In this document: piece by piece, positions 8,524 through 17,081 of the stretch
How the letters are laid out: every line of letters starts with the position of its first letter
Numbering within the stretch: the stretch's first letter is position 1
DNA from: Kribbella caucasensis
Lineage (GTDB): Bacteria > Actinomycetota > Actinomycetes > Propionibacteriales > Kribbellaceae
DNA: 64,000 nt
Direction of reading: 5' to 3'
Assembly: GCF_004361855.1 (NCBI RefSeq)
Contig: NZ_SNWQ01000003.1
Location: 248,001 to 312,000, forward strand
Position numbers and translations under genes: made by a program
Notes under the pieces: generated by a model
Told to the model about the DNA's origin: nothing
The model's input: the letters and a program-made list of their open reading frames with translations, nothing else
The model's database searches: none

Positions 8524-9209
8524 CTACGGGAAGGCAAGCCGACCTCGATCGGTTCTATCGCTTGCTGGCGCAGCTCGTCGAGGCATCGCGCGGCCTCCGC
8601 CGCCTGCGCGAATGCACCGTCACAAGCTGCCCCTCCCACGGTGTCTATTTCTTCTTCGAGCCAGGTGAGAACAGGATCAACGGATCGTCGCGAGTTGTCC
8701 GCGTTGGCACGCACGCATTGACCGCCACAAGCCAAACCACCTTATGGACACGGCTGAAGCAACATCGAGGACACGTTGGTGGCGTCCGCCCCGGCGGCGG
8801 CAACCATCGGGGCAGCATCTTCCGACACCATGTCGGTACCGCGCTCCTGGCAACCGAAGACTGGCCCAGCAGCCTGCACATCAGCTGGCGAAGCCGACAT
8901 GTCGACCACTCAGCCCGAACCGCCGAGTACCCCTTGGAGAAAGCAGTCAGCGACTACATCGCCGCCATGCCAATGCTGTGGTGCGCGGTCACCGACCGCG
9001 GCGTACGCAGCGCGGTCGAGCGCAACAGCATCGCCCTTCTGTCCTGCCGAACCGGCGGCCACGACCTGCCGTCTGCCGCATGGCTCGGCCGCCATGCCGA
9101 CAGCCAAAAGCTCCGCACATCCGGCCTGTGGAACGTCAATCATGTCGACGAACCGTACGACCGTTCGTACCTGGACGTCCTGGAAGGCCTGGTGGAGTCC
9201 ACGGGCTGA
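8520..9209 (+). CDS. GIY-YIG-like nuclease domain protein
   Basis: This 229-residue protein contains HGVYFFFEPGENR (GIY position), RVVRVGTH (YIG position), LWTRLKQHRG (catalytic Arg region) and a later Glu in EYPLEKAVSDYI. That is the layout of a divergent GIY-YIG endonuclease, with NHRGSIFRHHVG between the motifs. The start overlaps the preceding stop as ATGA. GIY-YIG domains cut DNA in repair, homing and defence. Pairing with a YaaA/DUF6884-like domain makes a conflict role plausible but unproven. Confidence 0.6.
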   Translation: MTTGRQADLDRFYRLLAQLVEASRGLRRLRECTVTSCPSHGVYFFFEPGENRINGSSRVVRVGTHALTATSQTTLWTRLKQHRGHVGGVRPGGGNHRGSIFRHHVGTALLATEDWPSSLHISWRSRHVDHSARTAEYPLEKAVSDYIAAMPMLWCAVTDRGVRSAVERNSIALLSCRTGGHDLPSAAWLGRHADSQKLRTSGLWNVNHVDEPYDRSYLDVLEGLVESTG

Positions 9210-9363
9210 AGGCGACCACTAGTCTTGTCGGCCAGGCGAATCGTCGCCCATGCTCGCAGGGCAACCATCAGAACGTCGCTTGGTCGCTTCGTCGAGTGGT
9301 CGACAGTTCTCCCGTGTGTGTCTGGCGGCGAAACCGAGCGCGCTCGGGGCGACAATAGGCATC

Positions 9364-10464
9364 GTGAAGGTCTTCATCAGTTCGTTGATCAGCGGGTACG
9401 AGGCGTATCGCCAGGCCGTTGTCGAAGCGGTTGAGGCACTCGGTCATCAGGTCATCCGCGCCGAGGAATTCCCGGCTTCAGCAGGCACGCCGCAGCAGGC
9501 ATGCCTAGCTGCCGTCCGCGAGTCGGATCTCGTCGTGCTGCTGATTGGCGAGCGCTATGGCTATCCGCAACCCTCTGGACTCTCGGCGACGCACGAGGAG
9601 TACCGGGAGGCCAAAGAGTCCAAGCCTGTCTTTGTCTTCGTCGAGTCAGGCGTCACGCGGGAGCCGCAGCAGGAGACATTCCTTCAGGAGGTGGAGGCCT
9701 GGGCTACCGGGCACTTCCGGGCATCGTTCTCCTCTGCCGACGAGCTAAAGACTGTTGTAGTGCGAGCCCTCCATGATCACGAACTCGCGACTGCGGCGGG
9801 ACCGGTCGACGAGGCCGAAATGCTGGCCAGGGCCAGAGCTCTGCTGCCCAATGGTAGGCATGGCGGCGCTCCGCGGCTGGTTTTCGCCGTGGCTGGCGGC
9901 CCACATCAGCAGGTGCTCCGGCCCGTCGAGCTTGAGCAAGATGACCTGGCTCGCGATATCCAACGAGAGGCGCTGTTCGGCGAGTACCCGGTGTTCGATG
10001 CCACGGAGGGAACCACGACCTCAATCCGTGGCGGCGCTTTGATCTTGGAGCAGCCGAGTGCATCGGTGGTGATCGATCAGGCCGGATCGATCTGCGTCGT
10101 TCAGCCGGCCCGCCGGAACAGGGATGACTACCGTACTGGCATGCCTGCTCTGATCGAGGAAGACCTCGCTGCCGCCCTGGCGCGAGCTGTCCGCTTCTCC
10201 GGTTCTCTGTTGGATCGGCTTGACCCGGTCCACCGCCTGACGGACGTTGTTCCTCTCGCGCACCTCAGCGGAACCGGCTACCTGCCCTGGCGCTCGAGGG
10301 CCGAGCAGGCCGCCAATCCAAACTCCGCATCGATCCATGCCAACGCGGGTGCTGTAACCGCGACCTTGACGCCGACTCGGAGGCATCGGCAGGCGCTCAC
10401 GCATGATGCCAACCGCATGGTGGAGGACTTGATGGTTTTGCTGCGTCGGGAGATCCGCGGGTGA
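9364..10464 (+). CDS. DUF4062-domain protein with unknown C-terminal domain
   Basis: From the GTG at 9364 the product is 366 residues. Residues 1-110 form a DUF4062 domain (KVFISSLISGYEAYRQAVVE, LVVLLIGERYGYP, THEEYREA, KPVFVFVE), the TIR-like module usually found at the N-terminus of STAND NTPases and other defence proteins. No NTPase follows here. Instead there is an unrecognised domain with LVFAVAGGPHQQVL and ASVVIDQAGSICVV. Its stop overlaps the next gene (GTGA), so the two are an operon. Function is unknown; defence is inference from the domain. Confidence 0.7.
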   Translation: MKVFISSLISGYEAYRQAVVEAVEALGHQVIRAEEFPASAGTPQQACLAAVRESDLVVLLIGERYGYPQPSGLSATHEEYREAKESKPVFVFVESGVTREPQQETFLQEVEAWATGHFRASFSSADELKTVVVRALHDHELATAAGPVDEAEMLARARALLPNGRHGGAPRLVFAVAGGPHQQVLRPVELEQDDLARDIQREALFGEYPVFDATEGTTTSIRGGALILEQPSASVVIDQAGSICVVQPARRNRDDYRTGMPALIEEDLAAALARAVRFSGSLLDRLDPVHRLTDVVPLAHLSGTGYLPWRSRAEQAANPNSASIHANAGAVTATLTPTRRHRQALTHDANRMVEDLMVLLRREIRG

Positions 10465-11231
10465 ACGACACGGTGCGGGAAATGGACTCTCGGCGCGCTC
10501 GTTGGCTGCAGTACCGCTCAGGTCAGGGGTTGATGCCAGGCACTGGGGATGAGTTTGCCCGTTGTGGACTGGGCCGCCTCACCGACGGACCTGATCTGAG
10601 GCTCTTGTTCCTGCCTGCCGACCCAGAGGGTGATGTCGTTCCGCTCAACCGGGAAGTGCTGGACTGGCTCAAGCAGCCACGCGAGTCGCCATTCGGCGGT
10701 CGGTACCCGTCATGGGGCAGCAGCGACCGAGCGACGAACGGCGCCATCGTTTTGTACGACCAATTCCGAGAGGACGCTGGTTGGACGCGGTACCTCGCAC
10801 TTCACCGCCATGGCGGCCTCGAGGTCGGCATTGGGCGCGCAGCCTACGAGCAGAGAGAAATCCGCATATTTGCGCTGCGGCCGATCGTCGGGTTGGCGTG
10901 GTGTGCAGCCGCACTTCAGGCCGAAGTCGCAGACCGGTGGGGACTTGAGGGCATGTTCGAGATCACCGTCGCACTCCGTAACACCAGTGCGGCCACACTC
11001 GGGGACTTCGCCGAGGGTTGGAAGCAGCCGGGATTCGGCTTAGACATCGTCAGATGCCTTGACGAGCATGTGCTGATCCGGCGGGAACTGGATGGAATGG
11101 CCGACCCTGAGAGTTTCGCGCTCGATCTCGGTGATCGTATCGAACAAGCGTTCGGAACGCTCAATCGTCGCCATGTTGCCCGTCAGGGCGAGCACGAGGG
11201 CAGCTTCGATCCGCGCTTTGAGTGGTTCTAG
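10461..11231 (+). CDS. Unknown partner of the DUF4062 protein
   Basis: This 256-residue protein has a GTG start overlapping the preceding stop. It contains LRLLFLPADPEGDVVPLNRE, DAGWTRYLALHRHGGLEVGI and EIRIFALRPIVGLAWCAAAL, suggesting a mixed alpha/beta domain with a conserved aromatic core. No signal peptide, membrane helix or known catalytic motif is visible and no family is recognised. Tight coupling implies it works with the DUF4062 protein. Confidence 0.65.
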   Translation: MNDTVREMDSRRARWLQYRSGQGLMPGTGDEFARCGLGRLTDGPDLRLLFLPADPEGDVVPLNREVLDWLKQPRESPFGGRYPSWGSSDRATNGAIVLYDQFREDAGWTRYLALHRHGGLEVGIGRAAYEQREIRIFALRPIVGLAWCAAALQAEVADRWGLEGMFEITVALRNTSAATLGDFAEGWKQPGFGLDIVRCLDEHVLIRRELDGMADPESFALDLGDRIEQAFGTLNRRHVARQGEHEGSFDPRFEWF

Positions 11232-11314
11232 GTCGCCTCCGGCCTTCGAGCTACTAGTGACCTCAGCACCCTGGCTCTACGAACTCCGAATCGCGTCGCG
11301 CCGCGCTTTGATCC

Positions 11315-11350
11315 GTTTCACGATCTCCGCGCGTGACGTGTCCACTCCCC
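11315..11350. repeat. 36-bp direct repeat, left copy
   Basis: Bases 11315-11350 (GTTTCACGATC ... CCACTCCCC) are identical to 25063-25098. On the plus strand both read as RFHDLRA followed by TGA, resembling the HxLR box of tyrosine recombinases. Flanking bases differ at both ends, so the identity is confined to 36 bp. The pair brackets the 13.7-kb sugar/oxidoreductase segment. Confidence 0.8.
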
Positions 11351-11369
11351 CTGAGTTCGGCCATTCGGC

Positions 11370-11846
11370 TTAGTGCCTGAGGCGCGACGACTTCAGAGCG
11401 TCGAGGATCGCCTGCTGTCGGTGGGGATGGCGGTGGGAATGTCTGCTCGGTGCCGTTGATCGCGATGGTCGCGGACCGTAGTGGCCGCAACTGGCGGACG
11501 AGTTTCGGATCGCGAGCCCGGTGCGGTTCTGGACCTCGCGACTGACCGCGAGTGCGGTGAACACGATGGTCAGGTGGGCCTCGATTGCGTCGCGGGTGTG
11601 GTGGAACATCGGCCGCGCACGCAGGTCGGTCTTGCTCATCCGGAAGGACTGCTCGACGTGCCACAGGTCGTGATAGGTGCCGATCACTTCGCCGGCGTCC
11701 ATGACGTCGGCGGGGATGTTGGTGACGTAGCCCTTCAGCCCGGCCAGCCGGCGTGCCCGCGCCAGCGAGGCCTCGTCCAGGGTGCGTGAGCCGTTGGTGG
11801 TCTTCACGAACCGCGGGGCACGGGCCGTCTTCTCCCCAGCGACGAC
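11370..11846 (-). pseudogene. IS1634-type transposase, C-terminal remnant
   Basis: The reading frames give VVAGEKTARAPRFVKTT, LKGYVTNIPADVMDAGEVIG, TYHDLWHVEQSFRMSKTDLR and HTRDAIEAHLTIVFTALAVS, typical of the IS4/IS1634 DDE transposase C-terminus with the E of the triad in HVEQSFRM. Two compensating shifts follow: LVRQLRPLRSATI is in a second frame and AILDALKSSRLRH returns to the first. The 5' part is missing and the remnant fuses directly to a dehydrogenase fragment near 11846, so this is a deletion scar rather than an active element. Confidence 0.75.
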
Positions 11847-12214
11847 CTATCAGCCGGTCCGGCCTGTGGATCAGCCCGGTCAGGAGGTAGGGGGCGAGGA
11901 TGTTGACCGCCAGTGTCCGCGGGTGTCCGTCTGGGCTGGGGTGGCGATCGCGGTCGCCGTAGACGCCGGCGTTGTGGATGACGGCGTCCATGCGGCCGAG
12001 TTGGTTGACCTGCTCGGCGAGGTGGCGGGTCTGCTGAGCGCTGGCGAGATCGCCGACGACCAGGGCCGCACCGCGATCGGCCAGGTCAGTCCAACGCAGC
12101 CGCGCGGTTGGTGTCGCGGGCGTGGACGACCACCTGGTGACCTTCGTCGAGCAGGCTGGTGGCGGCGGCTCGGCCGAGGCCTTGGGCAGAACCGGTGATC
12201 AGGATGCGAGCCAC
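11847..12214 (-). pseudogene. Short-chain dehydrogenase (SDR), 3'-truncated and frameshifted
   Basis: A GTG at 12214 after GGAAGGAG begins ARILITGSAQGLGRAAATSL, a classical TGxxxGxG NAD(P)-binding motif. After VVVHARDTNRAAAL the frame breaks near 12088 (one extra G). It then continues as DLADRGAALVVGDLASAQQT, MDAVIHNAGVYGDRD (NAG motif) and APYLLTGLIHRPDRLI. There the IS1634 remnant begins, so the catalytic Tyr-x3-Lys half is lost. Such SDRs are general oxidoreductases. Confidence 0.75.
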
Positions 12215-12562
12215 GAAGGCTCCTTCCGGAGCGCTGGCTAACTCGAAAATGGTGCTCAGCCAGGGCGCGACAGCATGGCCCCGGCGGTGGTCGGGGTTCG
12301 GGTGATGGATGGCGCGGTGGGTCAGGCGGCGGCTGGGGTGAGGGTGACCTTGCGTCCGGTGATGTGTTCGAGCTGGCGGATGAGGTCGCGTTCGGGGGGA
12401 ACAGAGGCGAACTCTCGAGCTCAAGGCATCAATGCCGGGCCCCTAGATCACGCTCCCAGCGATCAGACTAGTTGACGGCCTCCCGGCACCAAGCGAGCAC
12501 GACGTCGGCGGGCAACCACCCCCATTTTCACGCCAGACGGGCGTCCCGCAAGGACACGAAGA
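12215..12562. other. Gene-poor segment with a transposase-like C-terminal scrap
   Basis: No intact gene is seen. On the minus strand, bases about 12322-12390 read RDLIRQLEHITGRKVTLTPA followed by AA and TGA, similar to C-termini of some transposases. The rest, including the stretch with two ACTAGT-like sites near 12470 and 12563, shows nothing convincing. Confidence 0.35.
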
Positions 12563-12949
12563 CTAGTTGAGGAAGGGATCGACGGGGGCGTTGTCGACGT
12601 AGATGCGTTGGTCGGTGAACTTGCCGTCGACGAGGGTGAAGATCGAGCAGGCGTTGATCTTGATGACGGTGTCGTCGTGGAAGCGCCAGATGCTGGTGAC
12701 CTCGAAGATGACCACCCCATCGTCTTCCTGCCAGACGTTGATCAGCGGGTGGGCCAGCGACGTGACTTTGCCGAGCAGGGTCGTCATTCGGTCCAGCATG
12801 GCGTCCCGCCCGTTGATGGTCGGGGCGTTGGCGAAGGTCAACGAGACGTCATCGGCATAGAAGGAGCCGAGCCGGTCGAAGTCCTTGGCCTCCATGGCGT
12901 CGAAGTAGTCGGTCAGGAGGTCGATGGTGGCCTGGTCGGCTCGAGGCAT
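12563..12949 (-). CDS. SnoaL-like (NTF2-fold) protein
   Basis: This 128-residue protein starts ATIDLLTDYFDAMEAKDFDR and continues FYADDVSLTFANAPTINGRD, VVIFEVTSIWRFHDDTVIKI and DGKFTDQRIYVDNAPV. That is the cone-shaped SnoaL/NTF2 fold used by polyketide cyclases, ketosteroid isomerase relatives and many stress proteins. The length is normal. The substrate is unknown. It lies upstream-to-downstream beside an aldo/keto reductase on the same strand (51-bp gap), so they may be co-transcribed. Confidence 0.85.
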   Translation of the reverse strand: MPRADQATIDLLTDYFDAMEAKDFDRLGSFYADDVSLTFANAPTINGRDAMLDRMTTLLGKVTSLAHPLINVWQEDDGVVIFEVTSIWRFHDDTVIKINACSIFTLVDGKFTDQRIYVDNAPVDPFLN

Positions 12950-13000
12950 CGCAGGTTCCTTTGCTGGTGTTGAAGGGCTGGGCTACTCGTCGAGCAGGGC

Positions 13001-14035
13001 TCAGGAGGCCGAGCCGGTCGTGGTGGATGGCCGTGCCGGGCCGTCGCCGGCGCGGTGCTCAAAGGCCGCGGGTTCGGCGGCCAACGCGGTCAGGGCGTCC
13101 AGCTGGGCCGGTTCGAGCTCGACGTCGGCCGCGGTGGCGTTGACGCGGAGTTCGTCGGCAGTCTCGGCGCCGACGATCGCGGAGGCCACCGCCGGGCGGG
13201 ACAGCAGCCAGGCCAGCGACACCTGGTACGGCTTCAGGCCCCACTCGCGGCTCAATCGCTCGGCCTCCCGGGCCAGGGCGATCTCGGCCTCACTGAACCC
13301 CGCCGCCCCAAAGCGCTGGTCGCCGGAGACCTCCCGGTCGAGAACGGCCAGGTCCGCGAGCAGACCGCCGTGCAGCGGCGCGTACGGCACGATCGACAGC
13401 CCGAAGTGATCACAGGCGGGTCCGAGCTCTCGTTCGGCGGTCCGGTCGATGAGGTTGTACTTCACCTGGGCCGCGACGGGTGCGTTCAGCCGGCGATCGT
13501 CGGCGATCCAGAGGGCCTGGGTGACCTGCCAGGCGGGATGGTTGGACAGGCCGACGTAGCGGATCTTGCCCTGCCGAATGAGGTCGTCATAGACGGCGAG
13601 GGTCTGCTCCAACGGCGTGTCCGGGTCGGGATCGTGGGCGTAGTAGAGGTCGATGTAGTCGGTCTGCAGACGCCGGAGGCTGGTCTCGACCTGGCGGATG
13701 ATGTGGCGGCGTGACAGCCCCCGGTCGTTGATGTCGTGTCCGACGATTCCGTTGGATTTGGAGGCGATCACCATCTGGTCGCGGCGGTTGCGGAGGGCGT
13801 GGCCGAGGATCTGCTCGGCGGGTTCACGGTCGGCGGCGGCGGGGGCGCCGGGCCGGTCGAAGACCGGCATGTTGCCGTATACGTCAGCGGTGTCGACGAA
13901 GTTGACGCCCAAGTCGATGGCAGCGCCGACGACCCGGTCGGCGTCCTGCGCAGTGGGGGCGACCCCGAACGTGGCGGTGCCCAGACAGATCCGGGACACC
14001 TTCACACCGGTCGTGCCGAGGACGGAGTACTTCAT
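13001..14035 (-). CDS. Aldo/keto reductase
   Basis: This 344-residue protein has the AKR (beta/alpha)8 signatures: ICLGTATFGV, VDTADVYGN (catalytic Asp and Tyr), DQMVIASKSNG (catalytic Lys), a His in YIDLYYAHDPDPDTPLEQTL, and a C-terminal NADPH site VSLAWLLSRPAVASAIVGAE. It resembles the YajO/Tas-type AKR group, which reduces aldehydes and sugars with NADPH. It starts ATG at 14035 after GGAAACC. It sits downstream of an SDR remnant and beside the SnoaL-like gene. Confidence 0.9.
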   Translation of the reverse strand: MKYSVLGTTGVKVSRICLGTATFGVAPTAQDADRVVGAAIDLGVNFVDTADVYGNMPVFDRPGAPAAADREPAEQILGHALRNRRDQMVIASKSNGIVGHDINDRGLSRRHIIRQVETSLRRLQTDYIDLYYAHDPDPDTPLEQTLAVYDDLIRQGKIRYVGLSNHPAWQVTQALWIADDRRLNAPVAAQVKYNLIDRTAERELGPACDHFGLSIVPYAPLHGGLLADLAVLDREVSGDQRFGAAGFSEAEIALAREAERLSREWGLKPYQVSLAWLLSRPAVASAIVGAETADELRVNATAADVELEPAQLDALTALAAEPAAFEHRAGDGPARPSTTTGSAS

Positions 14036-14071
14036 CAGCGGTTTCCTTGTCTCTGGTGGTGGGTGGCGCGG

Positions 14072-14300
14072 CTAGCGGGCGGCGTAGCCGCCGTCGACGG
14101 GGAGGGCGGACCGATGATGAAACTGGCGTCCGGGCTGCACAGCCACAGCACAGCGGCGGCGATTTCCCTCGGGTTCGCCGAGCCGGTTGATGGGCTGGTC
14201 GCCAGCGCCTGATCGAGGTCGAGCTCGCCGGTGGCGAGCATGTCAGTGACCATCGGGGTGGCGATGGTGCCGGGGCAGACGGCCGGCGACAGGGCCGCGG
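14072..14300 (-). pseudogene. SDR C-terminal fragment
   Basis: The fragment reads VCPGTIATPMVTDMLATGEL, then EIAAAVLWLCSPDASFIIG and, after one missing base near 14105, ALPVDGGYAAR with a TAG at 14072. These are the C-terminal substrate loop and the PVDGG tail of classical short-chain dehydrogenases. The N-terminal cofactor and catalytic parts are absent. It is separate from the SDR remnant at 11.8-12.2 kb, which lacks exactly this half. Confidence 0.7.
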
Positions 14301-14501
14301 AAGGCCGTAGGCCACGCTACGCGGCGAAGGTCCTGCCGGCGGCAAGTGTCAGCGGGGAGATCGCCATGACCGTTCTCACCGCAGGGTCTTGCGGTCCTGC
14401 AGGTCCTGAGGCTCGGCAGCCACGTACGACGGTTCCGGGCGCGGTGAGCAGCTGGTCCCATTGCGGAGGAGGTATCCATCGTCGCGGTGACGCTCTGGGG
14501 A

Positions 14502-15122
14502 TCAACGCTTCTGCCAGCGGGCGATTGCTTGCTCCACGTGGGTTTCGACCAAGCCGCGGAGGTCAATTTCAGCGCCGAGTAACCACTGCAACTCGAGGCC
14601 GTCGAGGACGGCGGTCAGGATTCGGATCTCGGCTTCGATCTGATCGTCGGTGAGAGCGGCGATCTCGCCGTCCTCGACGGCTTCGCGCAGCTTGCCGGTC
14701 CAGACCCGGAAGCCGTTGGTGTAGCGCCGGCGGATGAAATCGCGGGCCGGATGGCTGGGGTTCGTCGCCTCCGCGGCGATCGTGATGAACAGTTCGAGCA
14801 GGCCGCGGTGGTGGACGTGGAAGTCCATCAGGTCAGGCATTTGCCGGAAGAACGCGAGACCACGCGGGCTCTCCAGCATCGGCGACCGCTTGGTCTGCTC
14901 CGTCCAGTCGTCGAGGACCGCGGCGAGCAGGCCTTCCTTGCTGCCGAAGTACTGGATCAGGGTCGCGTGCGAGGCGCCGACCCGTTGGGCGATGCTCCGC
15001 AGCGAGCCGCCGACGAACCCGAGCTCACCGAAGACCTCGGAAGCGGCCTTCACGATGTGCTCGCGCCGCTTGATGCCCCTGCGGTACGGCCCACGGATCA
15101 CCGGCGTCGTCTCTGCTTCCAC
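14502..15122 (-). CDS. TetR/AcrR-family regulator
   Basis: From the GTG at 15122, preceded by GGGAGG, the product is 206 residues. The N-terminal HTH reads IVKAASEVFGELGFVGGSLR with IAQRVGASHATLIQYFGSKE, followed by an all-helical ligand domain. It diverges from the Gfo/Idh gene over a 109-bp region holding a promoter and a TTACG-N5-CGTAA palindrome. The likely role is to repress the sugar cluster, itself or both, until a ligand binds. The ligand is unknown. Confidence 0.87.
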   Translation of the reverse strand: MEAETTPVIRGPYRRGIKRREHIVKAASEVFGELGFVGGSLRSIAQRVGASHATLIQYFGSKEGLLAAVLDDWTEQTKRSPMLESPRGLAFFRQMPDLMDFHVHHRGLLELFITIAAEATNPSHPARDFIRRRYTNGFRVWTGKLREAVEDGEIAALTDDQIEAEIRILTAVLDGLELQWLLGAEIDLRGLVETHVEQAIARWQKR

Positions 15123-15152
15123 GAATCCTCCCAGGCTCTTGCTGTCGAACCA

Positions 15153-15189
15153 TTGACGAAACCGTACCACGCGGTTACGTTTGCCGTAA
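15153..15189 (+). promoter_or_regulatory. Promoter and palindromic operator of the sugar cluster
   Basis: TTGACG at 15153-15158 and TACGTT at 15176-15181 are spaced 17 bases apart and point to the gene at 15232. The perfect inverted repeat TTACG (15175-15179), spacer TTTGC, CGTAA (15185-15189) covers the -10 element. A TetR protein bound there would block transcription. The operator assignment is inference from position. Confidence 0.6.
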
Positions 15190-15231
15190 TCTGACCGAGT
15201 GGTCGGGTTTCGCTCTGGTGAGGAGCCGTGT

Positions 15232-16287
15232 ATGCAGTCCACTCTCGGAGTCGGTTTCGTGGGTTCGGGCCCGGTGACGCAGGCGATTCACCTGCCGACC
15301 TTGGCGCGGCTGACCGATGACTTCACCGTCCGCCATGTCAATGACATCGACGCGACACTGGCCGGGACCGTCGCGGCACGCGTCGGTGCGGCGCATTCGA
15401 CGTCGCTCGCCGCGCTGCTCGACGATCCGCTGGTCGACGTCGTTGCGGTCTGTAGTCCGCACGCTTTTCATGCGGAGCACGTGATCGCAGCGTGCCGGGC
15501 CGGCAAGAAGGCAGTGCTGTGCGAGAAGCCGCTGGCGATGTCGGCCGACGAGGGCGCCGCCATCGCAGCAGTCTCTGTGGATACCGGCGTGCCCGTTCTG
15601 GTGGGCGCGATGCACACCTTCGATCTGGGGTGGCGGGCCGCAACCGCGAACTGGGGTGACCTGCCGGCTGCCAGCCACACGATTCGGTCGTCGATCGTCT
15701 TGCCACCGAACGCGCGCTTCGAGGACCTGGCGACGGAGGTACTCGCCCGCCCCGCCTTCCCCACAGTGGATGTCTCCGACGTGCAGGTACGCGCCAACAT
15801 GGTCCACGCAGGTGTGATGGGCCTGGCGATTCACGACCTCCCATTGATCCGGAGTTTGCTCCCTCGTCACGATGATCTGCGGGTCATCAGCGCGTCGTTC
15901 GTGACGCCCTTCGGGTACCGGATCCTGATGGTTGTCGGCGGCAAGGTTGTGGAACTGCATGCGGCGATGTCGCAGACCTGGCAGCCGAGCTGGGTACTCG
16001 ATGCCTATGCCGATGACCTAGTGCTGCACACCGAGTTCACCCCGTCGTACGTGCACGCGGGCTCTGCGGTCAGCACCTTGACCACCGCCGAGTCGGCGCG
16101 GGTGTTCGGCCCGAGTGCCTCCAACGGCTACGAAGCCGAGTGGCTGGAGCTTGCGGCCATCGTGCGTGGCGAGGACGCGCCGCCTGACTTGGATGGAGTG
16201 GTCGACGACCTGCGCTTTGCCGTCGCGGTGGCCGATGCCGCTGCCGACGCCGTCCGCGCGGCCGTCAAGGCGGAGGCGGCCGCATGA
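15232..16287 (+). CDS. Gfo/Idh/MocA-family oxidoreductase
   Basis: This 351-residue protein has an N-terminal Rossmann domain with GVGFVGSGPVTQAIHLPTLA (GxGxxG-like) and VVAVCSPHAFHAEHVIAACR, then the family's VLCEKPLAMS (EKP motif). These enzymes use NAD(P) to oxidise or reduce sugars and inositols. The ATG at 15232 follows GAGGAG; the GTG at 15199 is less likely. It is the first gene of an operon with overlapping junctions that continues through an ABC importer, so it probably acts on the imported sugar. The substrate is unknown. Confidence 0.85.
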   Translation: MQSTLGVGFVGSGPVTQAIHLPTLARLTDDFTVRHVNDIDATLAGTVAARVGAAHSTSLAALLDDPLVDVVAVCSPHAFHAEHVIAACRAGKKAVLCEKPLAMSADEGAAIAAVSVDTGVPVLVGAMHTFDLGWRAATANWGDLPAASHTIRSSIVLPPNARFEDLATEVLARPAFPTVDVSDVQVRANMVHAGVMGLAIHDLPLIRSLLPRHDDLRVISASFVTPFGYRILMVVGGKVVELHAAMSQTWQPSWVLDAYADDLVLHTEFTPSYVHAGSAVSTLTTAESARVFGPSASNGYEAEWLELAAIVRGEDAPPDLDGVVDDLRFAVAVADAAADAVRAAVKAEAAA

Positions 16288-17081
16288 GCGCTGTGCAATC
16301 CGCACTGGCGACGCTGCCGATTTCGTTTCCGGATCCGGCAAACGTCAAGATCGTCGACGGGTCGAGCGGCTGGCCCGCTGACGTTCGGCGAGCGTTGGAT
16401 TCGGGTGCTACCGCGGTTGTCGTCCTGCACCCGCGGCCCACCGAGTTCGCCGACCTCCTGGCCGCGGCTGCGCCGGTGATCGTCGATTCACGTTGGGCCT
16501 CCAATCCGGTGATCGACAGTGCCGCGCCGGCGTTCCGCGCGGCCGAAAGCAGCCGGGTCGAGTGCCGAGTGATTGTGGAACCCGGGAGCGACTTCGCGAG
16601 CGCGCTGCTAGACGAGCTGATGCTGATCCGGGCGCTCCTCGGCCCGGTGCACCAAGCAACGGTCCGGTACCTGTCCGATCATGCGCTGTATGCCGAGGGC
16701 TCTACGGACGATGGTCTCGCAGTGGACTTCAGCGTCGTGTGCACCTCCGCCGTACCCGCCTCGGCAACCGTCCGCCTGCTGACCTCCGACGGGAGCGTCG
16801 AGCTCACGATTCCCTCCGGCGACACGGCACAGCCCGCCCGGCTCATCACCGTCGGGCCCGATGGCGCAGTACTGGCGCCCACCCTGTACGAGACCGGCCA
16901 TCGTGCGGCGCTGCGGCGACTGCACGGCACCGCCCCGGCCGATCGACTCACCGATCTGCGGGACCTGTACGACGACGTGCAGGTCGTACTGGCCGCTTTT
17001 CGGAACAATCCGCGGCGCAGGCACGAGCCTGACCGCGTCTCCACCGATTCGATCGACCTCACGGAAGGAACGCAGCCATGA
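16284..17081 (+). CDS. Protein of unknown function in the sugar operon
   Basis: This 265-residue protein is joined to its neighbours by ATGA overlaps on both sides. It has a beta-rich pattern (TAVVVLHPRPTEFADLLAAA, PVIVDSRWASNPV, ASALLDELMLIRALLGPVHQ) resembling the second half of a Gfo/Idh oxidoreductase or an accessory subunit, without the EKP motif. It may be a partner of the oxidoreductase upstream. No family is recognised with confidence. Confidence 0.65.
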   Translation: MSAVQSALATLPISFPDPANVKIVDGSSGWPADVRRALDSGATAVVVLHPRPTEFADLLAAAAPVIVDSRWASNPVIDSAAPAFRAAESSRVECRVIVEPGSDFASALLDELMLIRALLGPVHQATVRYLSDHALYAEGSTDDGLAVDFSVVCTSAVPASATVRLLTSDGSVELTIPSGDTAQPARLITVGPDGAVLAPTLYETGHRAALRRLHGTAPADRLTDLRDLYDDVQVVLAAFRNNPRRRHEPDRVSTDSIDLTEGTQP

